Shown here: in pieces, positions 55,949-64,000 of the stretch
How positions within the stretch are numbered: the first letter of the stretch is position 1
Layout of the letters: each line of letters starts with the position of its first letter
From: an uncultured Clostridia bacterium
GTDB lineage: Bacteria > Bacillota > Clostridia > Christensenellales > UBA1242
NCBI GenBank assembly: GCA_934747965.1
Contig: CAKVHI010000003.1
Coordinates: forward strand, 79,020 to 143,019
DNA: 64,000 nt
Direction: 5' to 3'
The notes under the pieces: model-generated
Told to the model about the DNA's origin: nothing
Database searches by the model: none
What the model saw: only the letters and a program-made list of their open reading frames with translations
Program-made: the position numbers and the translations under genes

Positions 55949-55977
55949 TTGACAACACACTATTTTAGTAGTATAAT
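55949..55977 (+). promoter_or_regulatory. Consensus promoter of the 140-aa orphan
   Basis: TTGACA (55949-55954), 17-nt spacer, TATAAT (55972-55977); identical to consensus in both boxes. Confidence 0.88.
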
Positions 55978-56003
55978 CATTACAAATTAAAGGAGAAGCA
56001 AAT

Positions 56004-56426
56004 ATGAAAAAAATTAAAATGTTAGATGGTGGAAATCTATTTGTAACAAGAGTTAGAGTTGTTCTTCATGGCGAAGATCATGAAAAAGGCACTGGCATGG
56101 AAACAGGTCATTACAATGTTCTTGGTTTCAGATTATTTTATAAATTAAACGATAACGAATATCTTGATATTAAAGATAACAAAGTTTATCCAATCTTAAG
56201 TGAAAAATTAAAAGAACACGATTTATTCATCTTTAATCCAAAACCATTCTGGGTTTATGCTCATAGTTTAAGAATTAAAGAAAGACCTCAAGATGTTAAA
56301 GAATATGCTGATTTTGTTGCTGAATACTTTAACGCTCATATGCATGATGAGAAAAAATGGTATGCTGCAAAAGATTTTGTTCATAAAGTACACCACAAAA
56401 ATGATGAAGTTATTTTTGTAAAATAA
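56004..56426 (+). CDS. Uncharacterised 140-aa protein, strongly expressed by its signals
   Basis: Not recognised. MKKIKMLDGGNLFVTRVRVVLHGEDHEKGTGMETGHYNVLGFRLFYKLNDNEYLDIKDNK... ending KDFVHKVHHKNDEVIFVK; His-rich, beta-alpha, soluble. Full-consensus promoter, AAAGGAG ribosome site and a strong terminator suggest abundant product. Confidence 0.83.
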   Translation: MKKIKMLDGGNLFVTRVRVVLHGEDHEKGTGMETGHYNVLGFRLFYKLNDNEYLDIKDNKVYPILSEKLKEHDLFIFNPKPFWVYAHSLRIKERPQDVKEYADFVAEYFNAHMHDEKKWYAAKDFVHKVHHKNDEVIFVK

Positions 56427-56429
56427 TTT

Positions 56430-56453
56430 AACCACCCTTTTGGGTGGTTTTTT
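56430..56453 (+). terminator. Terminator of the 140-aa orphan
   Basis: ACCACCC-tttt-GGGTGGT followed by TTTTT. Confidence 0.92.
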
Positions 56454-56536
56454 ATAAATTCATTCACTTTGTTATAAACTCAATTTCAAACAATCAACTA
56501 TTTAAAATTTGATTAACTAAAATTTTGGTTACAAAT

Positions 56537-56581
56537 AAAAAACAACGAAGTAAATTGTAAATTTAACTCGTTGTTTTTTTG
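56537..56581 (-). terminator. Terminator of clpP-clpX
   Basis: AAAAAACAACGA pairs with TCGTTGTTTTTT across a 19-nt loop; directly after the clpX stop. Confidence 0.82.
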
Positions 56582-57859
56582 CTATATAGTCGCTTTTTTG
56601 TTTTGTTCTTCACTGCTTTCTTGCTCAGTCTGCTCAACAAATTCCGGCTCTAATTTATTTGTTTCTTTATTCAAATTCATTTTTATTGCCTTAATTTTTT
56701 TGTTGCTAGGAGATGAAAACATAATATCTAACATATCATCTTCAAGTATCGTTCTTAGTCCTCTTGCACCCGCCTTAAGTTCTATTGCTTTTTTAGCAAC
56801 ATTTCTAAGCGCTTCTTCAGAAAATTCAAGGTCAATACCATCCATATTAAACATTTCTTTATATTGTTTTATAATAGCATTTTTTGGTTTTGTCAAAATA
56901 CTAATTAAAGCCTTTTCATCAAGTGCATCAAGCCCAACAGTTACAGGTATTCTCCCAATAAATTCGGGTATCATTCCAAATTTCATAAGGTCCTCAGGTT
57001 GTATTTTTTTGATGACTTCAGAATTCTTTATATCACTATTTTCAACAAAGCCAAGATATTTATTTGTTGTTCGATCTTCAATAATTTTATCTAGTCCTAC
57101 AAAAGCCCCGCCACAAATAAACAAAATGTTTGAAGTGTCCATAGGAACACCATCATTATATCCATTTTTTCTTCCGCCTGGACCCGGAACATTGCAAACA
57201 CTACCTTCCAAAATCTTTAAAAGTGCTTGTTGCACCCCTTCGCCACTAGGGTCTTTTAGATTGCTTTTTCTGTCTGTCTTTTTGCTTAATTTGTCTATTT
57301 CATCAATATAAACTATACCCATTTCTGCGCGTTTAACATCATAATCAGCATTTTGAAGTAATTTCTGAAGCAAAGTTTCAACATCATCGCCAATATATCC
57401 CGCTTCAGTTAAAGTTGTTGCATCACATTGAGCAAAAGGTACATTCAAAATTTTTGCAAGCGTTCGTGCTATTAAAGTTTTACCACATCCCGTTGGACCA
57501 ACAAGCAAAACATTGCTTTTTTCAAGTTCTACCTTATCATTCTTTTTGTTTGCTTTTATATTGTTGTCTATATTATAATTTATTCTTTTATAATGATTGT
57601 AAACTGCAACGCTAATGGCCTTTTTCGCTTCATCTTGACCGATAATAAAATCATCAAGATGCTTTTTTATTTCCATGGGCTTAATTAATTTTAGTTTTGC
57701 TTCTGTGGGCTTTGTTTTTATGTTGCTCTTGACAATTTCATTGCAAATTCCAATGCAAGAAGCACAAATAAAACTTTGACCGTCTGGACTTGCAATTAGA
57801 TTGTTGTCTTCACTTTGAACGGCCCCGCAAAAAGAACATTTAAAATCATTTCTTGGCAT
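56582..57859 (-). CDS. clpX: ATP-dependent unfoldase ClpX
   Basis: 425 aa. N-terminal zinc domain CSFCGAVQSEDN...CASC, Walker A VGPTGCGKTLIA, Walker B YIDEIDKL, pore GYVG-type loop as AGYIGDDV, RKSNLKDPSGEGVQQALLK and the ClpP-contact loop after. ATG 57859 is chosen with AGG 8 nt upstream; an in-frame GTG at 57865 is less likely. Follows clpP by 12 bp. Confidence 0.97.
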   Translation of the reverse strand: MPRNDFKCSFCGAVQSEDNNLIASPDGQSFICASCIGICNEIVKSNIKTKPTEAKLKLIKPMEIKKHLDDFIIGQDEAKKAISVAVYNHYKRINYNIDNNIKANKKNDKVELEKSNVLLVGPTGCGKTLIARTLAKILNVPFAQCDATTLTEAGYIGDDVETLLQKLLQNADYDVKRAEMGIVYIDEIDKLSKKTDRKSNLKDPSGEGVQQALLKILEGSVCNVPGPGGRKNGYNDGVPMDTSNILFICGGAFVGLDKIIEDRTTNKYLGFVENSDIKNSEVIKKIQPEDLMKFGMIPEFIGRIPVTVGLDALDEKALISILTKPKNAIIKQYKEMFNMDGIDLEFSEEALRNVAKKAIELKAGARGLRTILEDDMLDIMFSSPSNKKIKAIKMNLNKETNKLEPEFVEQTEQESSEEQNKKATI

Positions 57860-57871
57860 AAACACCTCACT

Positions 57872-58456
57872 TTATAACTTATTTTTTACTAATATTTCAT
57901 CAATTAAACCATATTTTAAAGCTTCTTCTGGAGTTAGATAATAATCTCTGTTAGTATCTTTCTCTATAATTTCAATAGGTTTTCCAGTATTTTTGCTTAA
58001 AATATCATTAATAACATCTTTTATTTTTAAAATTTGTTCGGCTTGAATTTTTATATCACTTGCCTGACCTTGAGCACCGCCAAGAGGTTGATGAATCATA
58101 ATTCTTGAATGAGGAAGAGCATAGCGCTTTCCTTTTTCTCCGCTAGATAACAATACTGCCGCCATAGATGCTGCAAGCCCCACACAAATAACATTAACTT
58201 TGCTTTTAATGAAATTCATTGTGTCATAAATAGCAAGACCCGCATCAACTTCTCCGCCCGGAGAATTAATATAAAGGCTTATATCTTTCGTGTTATTCTT
58301 TGCTTCTAAAAACAAAAGTTGTGCAATAACCAAATTTGCTAGTTCAGTGTTAATTTCGCCTGAAATAAATATAATTCGGTCTTCCAAAAGCCTTGAATAT
58401 ATATCATAACTTCTTTCGCCACCACTTGTTTGGTCAACAACCATAGGTACTAACAT
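57872..58456 (-). CDS. clpP: ATP-dependent protease subunit ClpP
   Basis: 194 aa. Nucleophile Ser in [15 protein letters not shown], His in [11 protein letters not shown] and Asp in the later segment. [31 protein letters not shown] is the classic start. GAGAGG precedes the ATG. Order tig-clpP-clpX. Confidence 0.98.
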   Translation of the reverse strand: MLVPMVVDQTSGGERSYDIYSRLLEDRIIFISGEINTELANLVIAQLLFLEAKNNTKDISLYINSPGGEVDAGLAIYDTMNFIKSKVNVICVGLAASMAAVLLSSGEKGKRYALPHSRIMIHQPLGGAQGQASDIKIQAEQILKIKDVINDILSKNTGKPIEIIEKDTNRDYYLTPEEALKYGLIDEILVKNKL

Positions 58457-58536
58457 TTTTTATTCCTCTCTTTTATTTTATTTTACTTCTTTAACAAACC
58501 ACGAAAATAAATATTAGTTAAATCTTAAAATTTATA

Positions 58537-59817
58537 CTAATCTATTTTATTGTTTTGTGTTAAAAAATCAAGTAATTTGTCGGTTATCATTTGTCCGTAA
58601 ATTCTGTTAAAGAATTCTTCACTTAAACCTTTTTTGAAATCTTCAACTTTAATATTTCTTGATTCGCTCATTTCAATCAATTTTTGGTTTAATTCTTCTT
58701 CAGAAACTTCGATTTTTTCTCTTTTTATAATTTCTTCCAAAACAAGTTTAGTTTTAGCAGTTCTGATTGCATCTTCTCTTCTTGAATCTCTAAGTTCTTT
58801 CATGCTTGTGTTCATGTGTTTTAGATAATCATCAAGTTTTAATCCTTGATACATAAGTCTATATTCAAAATCTTGAATGAATTCATCAATTTGTTTTTCA
58901 ATTAATGTTTCACTTACTTCAACAGTTGCATTATCTGTGATTTTATCAATCAATTCATTTTCTGCTTTATATTTTGCTTGTTTTTCTTTTTCAGAAAGCA
59001 ACGCTTTTTCAATATCCTTTTTGTAGTCTTCAAGCGTTTCAAACTCACTGAAATTTTTTGCAAATTCATCATCAAGTTCTGGAAGTTGTTTTTCTCTAAC
59101 TTCTTTGATTGTAACAACAAAGTCTGCATCTTTACCTTTCAAACTTTCTTCCATATAGTTTTCTGGGAATTTAACTGTTATAGTTTTAGTTTCGCCTTTT
59201 TTAAGTCCAATTAATTGTTCTTCAAAATTGTCAATAAAACTGTGTGAGCCGATAACCAAATCATAGTCTTTAGCTTCACCACCAGCAAATTTTACACCAT
59301 TAACGCTTCCACAAAAATCAATCGTTGCAGTGTCGCCGTTTTTAACTTCACGGTCAACAACAATAAGCCTTGAAGCTTTGTCGCGAGCAAGTTCAAGTTC
59401 AGTGTCTATTTCTTCACTAGAAACTTTAACTTCTTCTTTTTTGATTTCCAAATTTTTGTATTCGCCCAAAACAACTTCAGGTTTAACTTCAACTGTAATT
59501 TCATATTTCAAACCATCTTTAAAATCCAAAATATTAACACTTGGACTTGCAACAGGTTCAACATCTTTTTCTTTTTCCAAAATTTCTGAATAATTATGAC
59601 CAAATGCGTGATTAATTGCATCATCATAAAAAACATATTCGCCATAATTTTTTTCAATTATATGTCGAGGGGCTTTACCCTTTCTGAAACCTTGAACAGT
59701 AAATTTATCTTTATTGTGTTCAAACGAATGTTCCAAGCAATGTTCCCATTCTTCCTTTGTTGTTGTTACAACAAATTTAACTTTATTTTTTTCTAATAAT
59801 TCTTTAGTGTAATTCAT
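58537..59817 (-). CDS. tig: Trigger factor
   Basis: 426 aa. Ribosome-binding segment with QGFRKGKAPRHIIEKNYG (loop GFRKGKAP), central FKBP-type domain (GDTATIDFCGSVNGVKFAGGEAKDYDLVIGSHSFI) and C-terminal chaperone arms. AAGGAG before the ATG. Confidence 0.97.
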   Translation of the reverse strand: MNYTKELLEKNKVKFVVTTTKEEWEHCLEHSFEHNKDKFTVQGFRKGKAPRHIIEKNYGEYVFYDDAINHAFGHNYSEILEKEKDVEPVASPSVNILDFKDGLKYEITVEVKPEVVLGEYKNLEIKKEEVKVSSEEIDTELELARDKASRLIVVDREVKNGDTATIDFCGSVNGVKFAGGEAKDYDLVIGSHSFIDNFEEQLIGLKKGETKTITVKFPENYMEESLKGKDADFVVTIKEVREKQLPELDDEFAKNFSEFETLEDYKKDIEKALLSEKEKQAKYKAENELIDKITDNATVEVSETLIEKQIDEFIQDFEYRLMYQGLKLDDYLKHMNTSMKELRDSRREDAIRTAKTKLVLEEIIKREKIEVSEEELNQKLIEMSESRNIKVEDFKKGLSEEFFNRIYGQMITDKLLDFLTQNNKID

Positions 59818-59842
59818 AATAACTCCTTATATTTAACAACTT

Positions 59843-59871
59843 ATTATAACATAAAAAATATTTTAAGACAA
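59843..59871 (-). promoter_or_regulatory. Promoter of tig
   Basis: Minus strand TTGTCT (59866-59871), 17-nt spacer, TATAAT (59843-59848). Confidence 0.7.
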
Positions 59872-59918
59872 TCGCTTTTTTGTTATTTTTTAAATTATTT
59901 TAAAACATTTAATATTTT

Positions 59919-59955
59919 TTAAAAAGCAACTTGAAAAATCTTTCAAATTGCTTAA
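59919..59955 (-). terminator. Terminator of the small membrane-protein genes
   Basis: AAGCAACTTGAAA and TTTCAAATTGCTT pair with one internal mismatch pair; T run on the minus strand. Confidence 0.7.
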
Positions 59956-59997
59956 CTTTCAATTATTTTATTTTTTTCACTTTACAAAAAACTTTAT

Positions 59998-60366
59998 TTA
60001 AACCAAACTTAAAATCAAAAACAAACAAAACAAACACGCAATAAATCCACTTAGCAAACATGGAGAAAATATTTTAACTTTTTCCATAAATTTTTTAAAG
60101 CCACTTTGTTTCTTTTCTTTTGGAACATATTTTTCCATTCCATCTTCAACTGCTAGTTCCATTATAATTTCTTCTTGTTGACTTGCGTGATATGCATTTC
60201 GTTGAACACAATATTTAAACAAAGCAATAGTAAGCATAATTTGTGCCACAAGAAAAACACAAATAGCCACCAAATTTAGCCATTTTGTTAAAAAATTAAG
60301 CAATATTAAAATAAACCCTATAATATAAAGCAAACCTATTACCAAGTTAAATTTATTTAATCTCAT
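59998..60366 (-). CDS. Small membrane protein, 122 aa
   Basis: Not recognised. Two helices near the start (LVIGLLYIIGFILILLNFL; LVAICVFLVAQIMLTIALF), a cytosolic-looking charged loop (HASQQEEIIMELAVEDGMEKYVPKEKKQ) and one C-terminal helix. AAAGGAG precedes the ATG. Follows the 90-aa gene by 31 bp. Confidence 0.75.
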   Translation of the reverse strand: MRLNKFNLVIGLLYIIGFILILLNFLTKWLNLVAICVFLVAQIMLTIALFKYCVQRNAYHASQQEEIIMELAVEDGMEKYVPKEKKQSGFKKFMEKVKIFSPCLLSGFIACLFCLFLILSLV

Positions 60367-60397
60367 TAAAATCTCCTTTCAAAAAAACGATACAAAA

Positions 60398-60670
60398 CTA
60401 AGCGACAAGTGGCACTATGATGCAAGTTAAAATCAGTAACGCAAAAATCACAAACAAACACAAAAATATCCCACTACGCTTTGTTCGCACATAGAAAAAT
60501 GCATTAACACAAACCACAATATAGCACAAAACAGCCAAAATCTTTTGCAAAATTGAATACACATTTCCTAGTTTTGCACCAAAAATAAGGTTAATCAGCA
60601 AAACCAAACCTATTAATATCATTAATGCAAAAGATAGGAAATATAAAAACCTTTTTGAACGTTTTTCCAT
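60398..60670 (-). CDS. Small membrane protein, 90 aa
   Basis: Not recognised. Basic start (MEKRSKRFLYFLS) and three hydrophobic segments. No ribosome site; TTGAAA-17-TAATAT ends 6 nt before the ATG, suggesting a leaderless first cistron of this pair. Confidence 0.7.
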   Translation of the reverse strand: MEKRSKRFLYFLSFALMILIGLVLLINLIFGAKLGNVYSILQKILAVLCYIVVCVNAFFYVRTKRSGIFLCLFVIFALLILTCIIVPLVA

Positions 60671-60676
60671 AGATAA

Positions 60677-60705
60677 ATATTATCACAACTAAAGTTATTT
60701 TTCAA
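60677..60705 (-). promoter_or_regulatory. Promoter of the small membrane-protein pair (leaderless spacing)
   Basis: Minus strand TTGAAA (60700-60705), 17-nt spacer, TAATAT (60677-60682), 6 nt to the ATG at 60670. Confidence 0.65.
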
Positions 60706-60882
60706 CAAAAATTAGAATTATATCAAATTTTAAACAAAAATTATAAAAATTTTCCTCTTATCAAGTTTTGGTTCTCTTTTTAAAATCAACTTATCAGAAC
60801 ATATTATTAACTAAATTATTAAATACTACAAAATTTAGCAACTAGTTAGATAAGCAAATTCAATTAATCATTGAATTAAAAA

Positions 60883-61788
60883 CTATTTTATTTTTTCAAG
60901 CACATTTTGAAAATAATCTGGAAGTGGAATTTCAAAATGCAAAATTTTACCACTTGTTGGTTGCAATAAAGTTAAACTATAACTTGTAAGCAACTGCCCT
61001 TGAAGGTTAAATTTATCTTTCAACCCATAAAGTTTATCCCCCACAATAGGATGACCAAGATAACTTGCGTGCACCCTTATTTGGTGGGTTCTTCCTGTTT
61101 TTAGTTCAAATTCAACCAGACTATAACCTTTATAAATTTGTATTGTTTTGTAGTAAGTTAAAGCCGATCTTCCTTCGAAGTTGGCACAGACTTCATATTT
61201 TAAGCGATTTTTTTTGCTTCTAATTAAGTTTTTATCTATAACTCCGTCATGCTCACTAAAACTTCCAACAACAAGTGCAAGATATTTTCGTTTGCAAGTT
61301 TTTGTTTGAATTTGTTTTTGAAGATTGATATGTGCCTTGTTGTTCTTTGCAACAACCATAAGTCCAGATGTGTCTTTATCAAGTCTATGAACAATTCCAA
61401 GCCTAAACATCCCGTTCACATCACTTAAATTTTTAAACCTATAAGTTAAAGCATTAACCAAAGTATGCTCTTCGTTTTTAACGGCGGGATGAACGCACAA
61501 GCCTTGAGGTTTATTTATAACAATCATGTCATCATCTTCATAAACAACATCAAGAGCAATATCCTCAGGCTTAAAACTTAATTCTTTCTTTTCTTCAATT
61601 TCTATTATTATTTCATCATGAAAACACAATTTATATCCATTTTTTTGAATTTTTCCATTAACTAATATCTTTCCTTTGTTGTTTAAACTTGAAATTTGAC
61701 TTCTTGATAAATCTAACAAGTTTTCACTTAAAAACACATCAAGTCTTTTGTTTAAATCTTTTTGCTCTATTGAAAATCTCTCTTTCAT
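60883..61788 (-). CDS. Large-subunit pseudouridine synthase, RluD/RluA family
   Basis: 301 aa. S4 domain (LDVFLSENLLDLSRSQISSLNNKGKILVNGK) then catalytic RLGIVHRLDKDTSGLMVVAKN (the HRLDKDTSG core holds the Asp) and LKTGRTHQIRVHASYLGHPIVGDKLYG. Targets 23S rRNA uridines in RluD; the exact site is inferred. ATG 61788 is chosen with GGAAG upstream. Follows lspA, a conserved pair (lspA-rluD). Confidence 0.93.
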   Translation of the reverse strand: MKERFSIEQKDLNKRLDVFLSENLLDLSRSQISSLNNKGKILVNGKIQKNGYKLCFHDEIIIEIEEKKELSFKPEDIALDVVYEDDDMIVINKPQGLCVHPAVKNEEHTLVNALTYRFKNLSDVNGMFRLGIVHRLDKDTSGLMVVAKNNKAHINLQKQIQTKTCKRKYLALVVGSFSEHDGVIDKNLIRSKKNRLKYEVCANFEGRSALTYYKTIQIYKGYSLVEFELKTGRTHQIRVHASYLGHPIVGDKLYGLKDKFNLQGQLLTSYSLTLLQPTSGKILHFEIPLPDYFQNVLEKIK

Positions 61789-61829
61789 TTCTTCCTTCTT
61801 CCAACACAAAAATTAAATTGTTCCTATTT

Positions 61830-62327
61830 TTAAGCCTTATCGTTCTCCGCTTGTTTATCTTTGTCTTTTTGCGATTTTTTGTTTGAAAAAAACAACAAAT
61901 CAACAACAAACATAATAATCCCAGCCGTCAACAAAACATCTGCTATGTTAAAGTAATATGGCATTATTTTTATGTTCACGAACAAAAAATCTCGAACATA
62001 GCCCAAAAAAATTCGGTCAATCAAGTTGCCAATTGCACCAGCATACACAAAACTTAAACCCAAAACATAAAGTTTGTTGTTTTTCTTGTAAAGAATGTCA
62101 TACAAACAAAAAGCAAGCAAAAAAATGATTGACAAAATAATAAGCAAAGCCGTTTTACCCGACAAAATTCCAAGACCAGCACCATAGTTGTGAACACTAA
62201 TGAGTGAAAAAAAGTTTGGAATTATTGAAATTTCAACGCCTTCACATAAAATTTTAGTGATTATGTCAATCGCAAGCAAAGTTATAACCAAAATTGAAAT
62301 TAAAATATATTTGTTTTTTGTTTTCAT
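61830..62327 (-). CDS. lspA: Lipoprotein signal peptidase
   Basis: 165 aa, four helices. Catalytic Asps in GNLIDRIFLGYVRDF and YYFNIADVLLTAGI; VHNYGAGLGIL is the altered N-x-G-x-A-like box. Cleaves lipoprotein signals such as that of the binding protein at 14497. Basic, charged C-terminal tail. Confidence 0.95.
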   Translation of the reverse strand: MKTKNKYILISILVITLLAIDIITKILCEGVEISIIPNFFSLISVHNYGAGLGILSGKTALLIILSIIFLLAFCLYDILYKKNNKLYVLGLSFVYAGAIGNLIDRIFLGYVRDFLFVNIKIMPYYFNIADVLLTAGIIMFVVDLLFFSNKKSQKDKDKQAENDKA

Positions 62328-62333
62328 AATTTC

Positions 62334-62720
62334 CTATTTTAAAATTTTTATCTTAAGATTTTCAGGTGTAATCAGATATAAATCATCTGTCAAGCGAGAA
62401 ATAGCGCCTTTTAGAGCAAAAATTGCGCCATTTAAAAAGTCTAAGACCCGTGTGTAAGCATTTTTATCATATCCTTTCAAATTGATGATACTCGCCTCAT
62501 TTTTTATCAAATTTAAAACAATCTTTTCAATTTCTTCTTCATTTTTTGGCGAATAAACATTGATATTATTATAGTTTATACTTGTGATTGTTTCAACACT
62601 TTGAATAGAATTATTCACGCTTGTTTTTTTAGGTCTTGTTTCAGACAAAATTATATCATCAACCAAAACTTCTTTAGTAGGATTTTTTTCGGTTCTAAAA
62701 ATTAAATCTAAAAGTTTCAT
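62334..62720 (-). CDS. sepF: SepF-like cell division protein
   Basis: 128 aa. INVYSPKNEEEIEKIVLNLIKNEASIINLKGYDKNAYTRVLDFLNGAIFALKGAISRLTDDLYLITPENLKI matches the SepF C-terminal core. The N-terminus is short, with a possible membrane-binding MKLLDLIF helix. It would anchor FtsZ (C-terminal hook above) in parallel with FtsA. AAGGGGA before the ATG; 6 bp before lspA. Confidence 0.92.
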   Translation of the reverse strand: MKLLDLIFRTEKNPTKEVLVDDIILSETRPKKTSVNNSIQSVETITSINYNNINVYSPKNEEEIEKIVLNLIKNEASIINLKGYDKNAYTRVLDFLNGAIFALKGAISRLTDDLYLITPENLKIKILK

Positions 62721-62805
62721 AAAATCCCCTTAAAATAAATATATCATAATTTAATAAAATTTTAAAGTTTTATTAACCTATTTTTGCTAAAAATTTGTCA
62801 AAAAA

Positions 62806-62834
62806 GAAAAAAGGAGATAAAATCTCCCTTTTAA
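62806..62834 (-). terminator. Terminator of the second surface-protein gene
   Basis: AAAAGGAGAT and ATCTCCCTTTT pair around AAA, with minus-strand Ts. Confidence 0.8.
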
Positions 62835-62836
62835 TT

Positions 62837-63844
62837 TTATAAACTTCTTTCAACCACTTCACAATTTCCATAGATTTTTATTTTACATTCTTTTACACTT
62901 TCTAAAATTTGTAAATTTTTTGCTCCTGATTTAGTAATTTCAATGGTGTACCATGCTGCATTTGCATAATTTGTAGAAAAAGAATCTTTCAAAACATTTC
63001 CATTGCTATCACAACTAAAATATCCAAGATAATTAAAGTTATTATCATAGCAATAAACTCGATAAGAATATCCTATCGTTTTATCTATTTCAATTTTTAT
63101 TGTTCCATTAACAGAAATATAACTTAAATGTGAAATTGCATTCGAATCAACCACCATTGTCCCGCCTTTACTTACTGAAACACCATAATTTCCGTATTTT
63201 GGCACAACATATCCAATTTGAAACAAATTAACCGCCTTCAAAGGCTCTAAGTTTGCTTGTTGAATGGCAAAAATTTTGCAATATACCGTTGTTTGCTCAT
63301 TTTGAGTTTCATAGTCTTCACTTATTTTTGCACTGATTGTTAAGTTTTGAGCGTTTCCTGCTGTAATTTTACCGCAATATTTATCTTCTACCATAGTCTT
63401 AGTGCTATCGCCTTGTTTGTAGGTGTATGTGCCATTATATACATACACATTCTGCCCGTCTTCACTAAAATATGTGTTGTTTTCAAATATATTTTTTTCA
63501 TCTGAAATTTGAACAACATAATAAGCTGGCTCACTACCAACTTCTAGGTCTACAGTTAAGTTTATTTCAACGGTATCGCCCGGCATATAGTTACCTGTCC
63601 AAGTGCTATCGTTATTCTTCTTTCGTGCTGTGTTAAATATCAACTTACTTGTTGATGTTGTTACTCCGTCCCCTTCAACTCCACCGCTTACTTTAAGTTT
63701 TATATTTCCAAAATCTAGTGTTCCGCTATATTCTTTTTTGTCTTGAAAATATGCTAGGGTTAAAACAAAAGATGATATGACTACTAGCAAGATTAATGCT
63801 AGTATTATTGTTTTTACATTTTTACTTAATCTTTTTGTTTTCAT
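62837..63844 (-). CDS. SipW/TasA-type signal-domain surface protein
   Basis: 335 aa. First 70 residues are nearly identical to those of the DUF285 protein at 3292-5097 (MKTKRLSKNVKTIILALILLVVISSFVLTLAYFQDKKEYSG...). A beta-rich domain with PGDTVEINLTVDLEVGSEPAYYVV follows; the C-terminal 130 residues are unique and rich in Tyr/Asn/Ser (VVPKYGNYGVSVSKGG). No DUF285 repeats and no anchor. ATG 63844 has AGGAG 7 nt upstream. Probably exported by the same route. Confidence 0.83.
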   Translation of the reverse strand: MKTKRLSKNVKTIILALILLVVISSFVLTLAYFQDKKEYSGTLDFGNIKLKVSGGVEGDGVTTSTSKLIFNTARKKNNDSTWTGNYMPGDTVEINLTVDLEVGSEPAYYVVQISDEKNIFENNTYFSEDGQNVYVYNGTYTYKQGDSTKTMVEDKYCGKITAGNAQNLTISAKISEDYETQNEQTTVYCKIFAIQQANLEPLKAVNLFQIGYVVPKYGNYGVSVSKGGTMVVDSNAISHLSYISVNGTIKIEIDKTIGYSYRVYCYDNNFNYLGYFSCDSNGNVLKDSFSTNYANAAWYTIEITKSGAKNLQILESVKECKIKIYGNCEVVERSL

Positions 63845-64000
63845 ATACACTCCTATACAAATCAAAAAACTGGTTAATTAGGTTAACCAGTTTTTAAATG
63901 TGTATACTTCGACTTAAGTGCTCGGTTAACCATGTGCGAGGTTAACCATGTGCGTTTCTATATTAGTTTGTGATAGCACAAACTCTTTTATCCATTAAAA
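63845..64000 (-). promoter_or_regulatory. Structured leader of the second surface-protein gene
   Basis: Same order as 5098-5300: 10-codon ORF (63963-63995), palindrome AGTTTGTGCTATCACAAACT, two direct copies of GCACATGGTTAACC, then AAAAACTGGTTAA-ccTaa-TTAACCAGTTTTT (13-bp perfect stem followed by a T), and AGGAG before the ATG. The promoter lies beyond the window edge. Confidence 0.6.
63963..63995 (-). CDS. Putative 10-aa leader ORF (MDKRVCAITN)
   Basis: ATG at 63995, TAA at 63963-63965. Identical to the ORF at 5224-5256 except for codon 3 (AAA for AAT). No ribosome site is visible; the sequence before it is cut by the window edge. Confidence 0.3.
   Translation of the reverse strand: MDKRVCAITN

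Noticed and set aside
56571..57311. 246-aa plus-strand frame opposite clpX
   Set aside because: Exact antisense of a conserved gene; low-complexity Ser/Phe/Leu translation typical of a shadow frame.

Overview
Chromosomal stretch of a low-G+C (roughly 30% by eye), spore-forming Clostridia-type Firmicute. Evidence: spoIIGA-sigE next to ftsAZ; a tiny spoVM-like gene between rpe and rpmB; AUU-started infC; ylxM-ffh-rpsP-khpA; gatCAB; RuvC rather than RecU; strong Shine-Dalgarno motifs; UGA used as stop. No phage, IS element, CRISPR or resistance gene was seen. The species cannot be named from sequence alone.

Layout. 1-3.1 kb: queA (cut by the window edge), ruvB, ruvA, ruvC. 3.3-5.3 kb: a surface protein with a SipW/TasA-type N-terminus and about ten DUF285 repeats, behind an unusual leader. 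5.4-8.7 kb: yebC, a SpoU methyltransferase, an orphan, a Mn-type CDF exporter. 8.9-11.7 kb: infC-rpmI-rplT, small ORFs, a TM2 protein, engB. 11.8-15.5 kb: an SsuABC/NMT1-like ABC importer on the plus strand, interrupted by minus-strand pgsA and a small membrane gene. 15.6-22.6 kb: sporulation and division block (murA, ftsQ/divIB, ftsA, ftsZ, DUF4279-like, spoIIGA, sigE). 22.7-25.5 kb: feoAB and a small Cys- and Ser/Arg-rich protein. 26-30.5 kb: fakA/yloV, asp23-like, rpmB, spoVM, rpe, yraN, rnhB. 31-36.9 kb: rbgA, trmD, rimM, khpA, rpsP, ffh, ylxM, a class III cyclase. 37.5-51.8 kb: rlmN, fmt, def, tRNA-Arg, a zinc-ribbon membrane protein, a DUF11 protein, priA, rpoZ, gatBAC, ligA, pcrA. 52-56.4 kb: mostly orphans, a NADAR-like protein, rpsU, rplS, a patatin. 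56.5-63.8 kb: clpX, clpP, tig, small membrane proteins, rluD, lspA, sepF and a second SipW-type surface protein.

Most genes are on the minus strand in housekeeping operons with clear hairpin terminators and TTGACA/TATAAT promoters. The most unusual signals are non-coding. (i) The two surface-protein genes, 58 kb apart, share a leader with a conserved 10-codon ORF over a perfect 20-bp palindrome, then two direct repeats whose core (GGTTGACC at one, GGTTAACC at the other) changes together with a downstream hairpin next to the start codon. (ii) Two intergenic elements (8741-8845 and 17337-17420) each fold on paper as a closing stem around three consecutive hairpins in the same order, in opposite orientation. 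(iii) At least seven genes have a -10 box only 6-7 nt before the start codon, implying leaderless mRNAs.

All calls come from reading the sequence and recalled family motifs; no database search or folding program was run.
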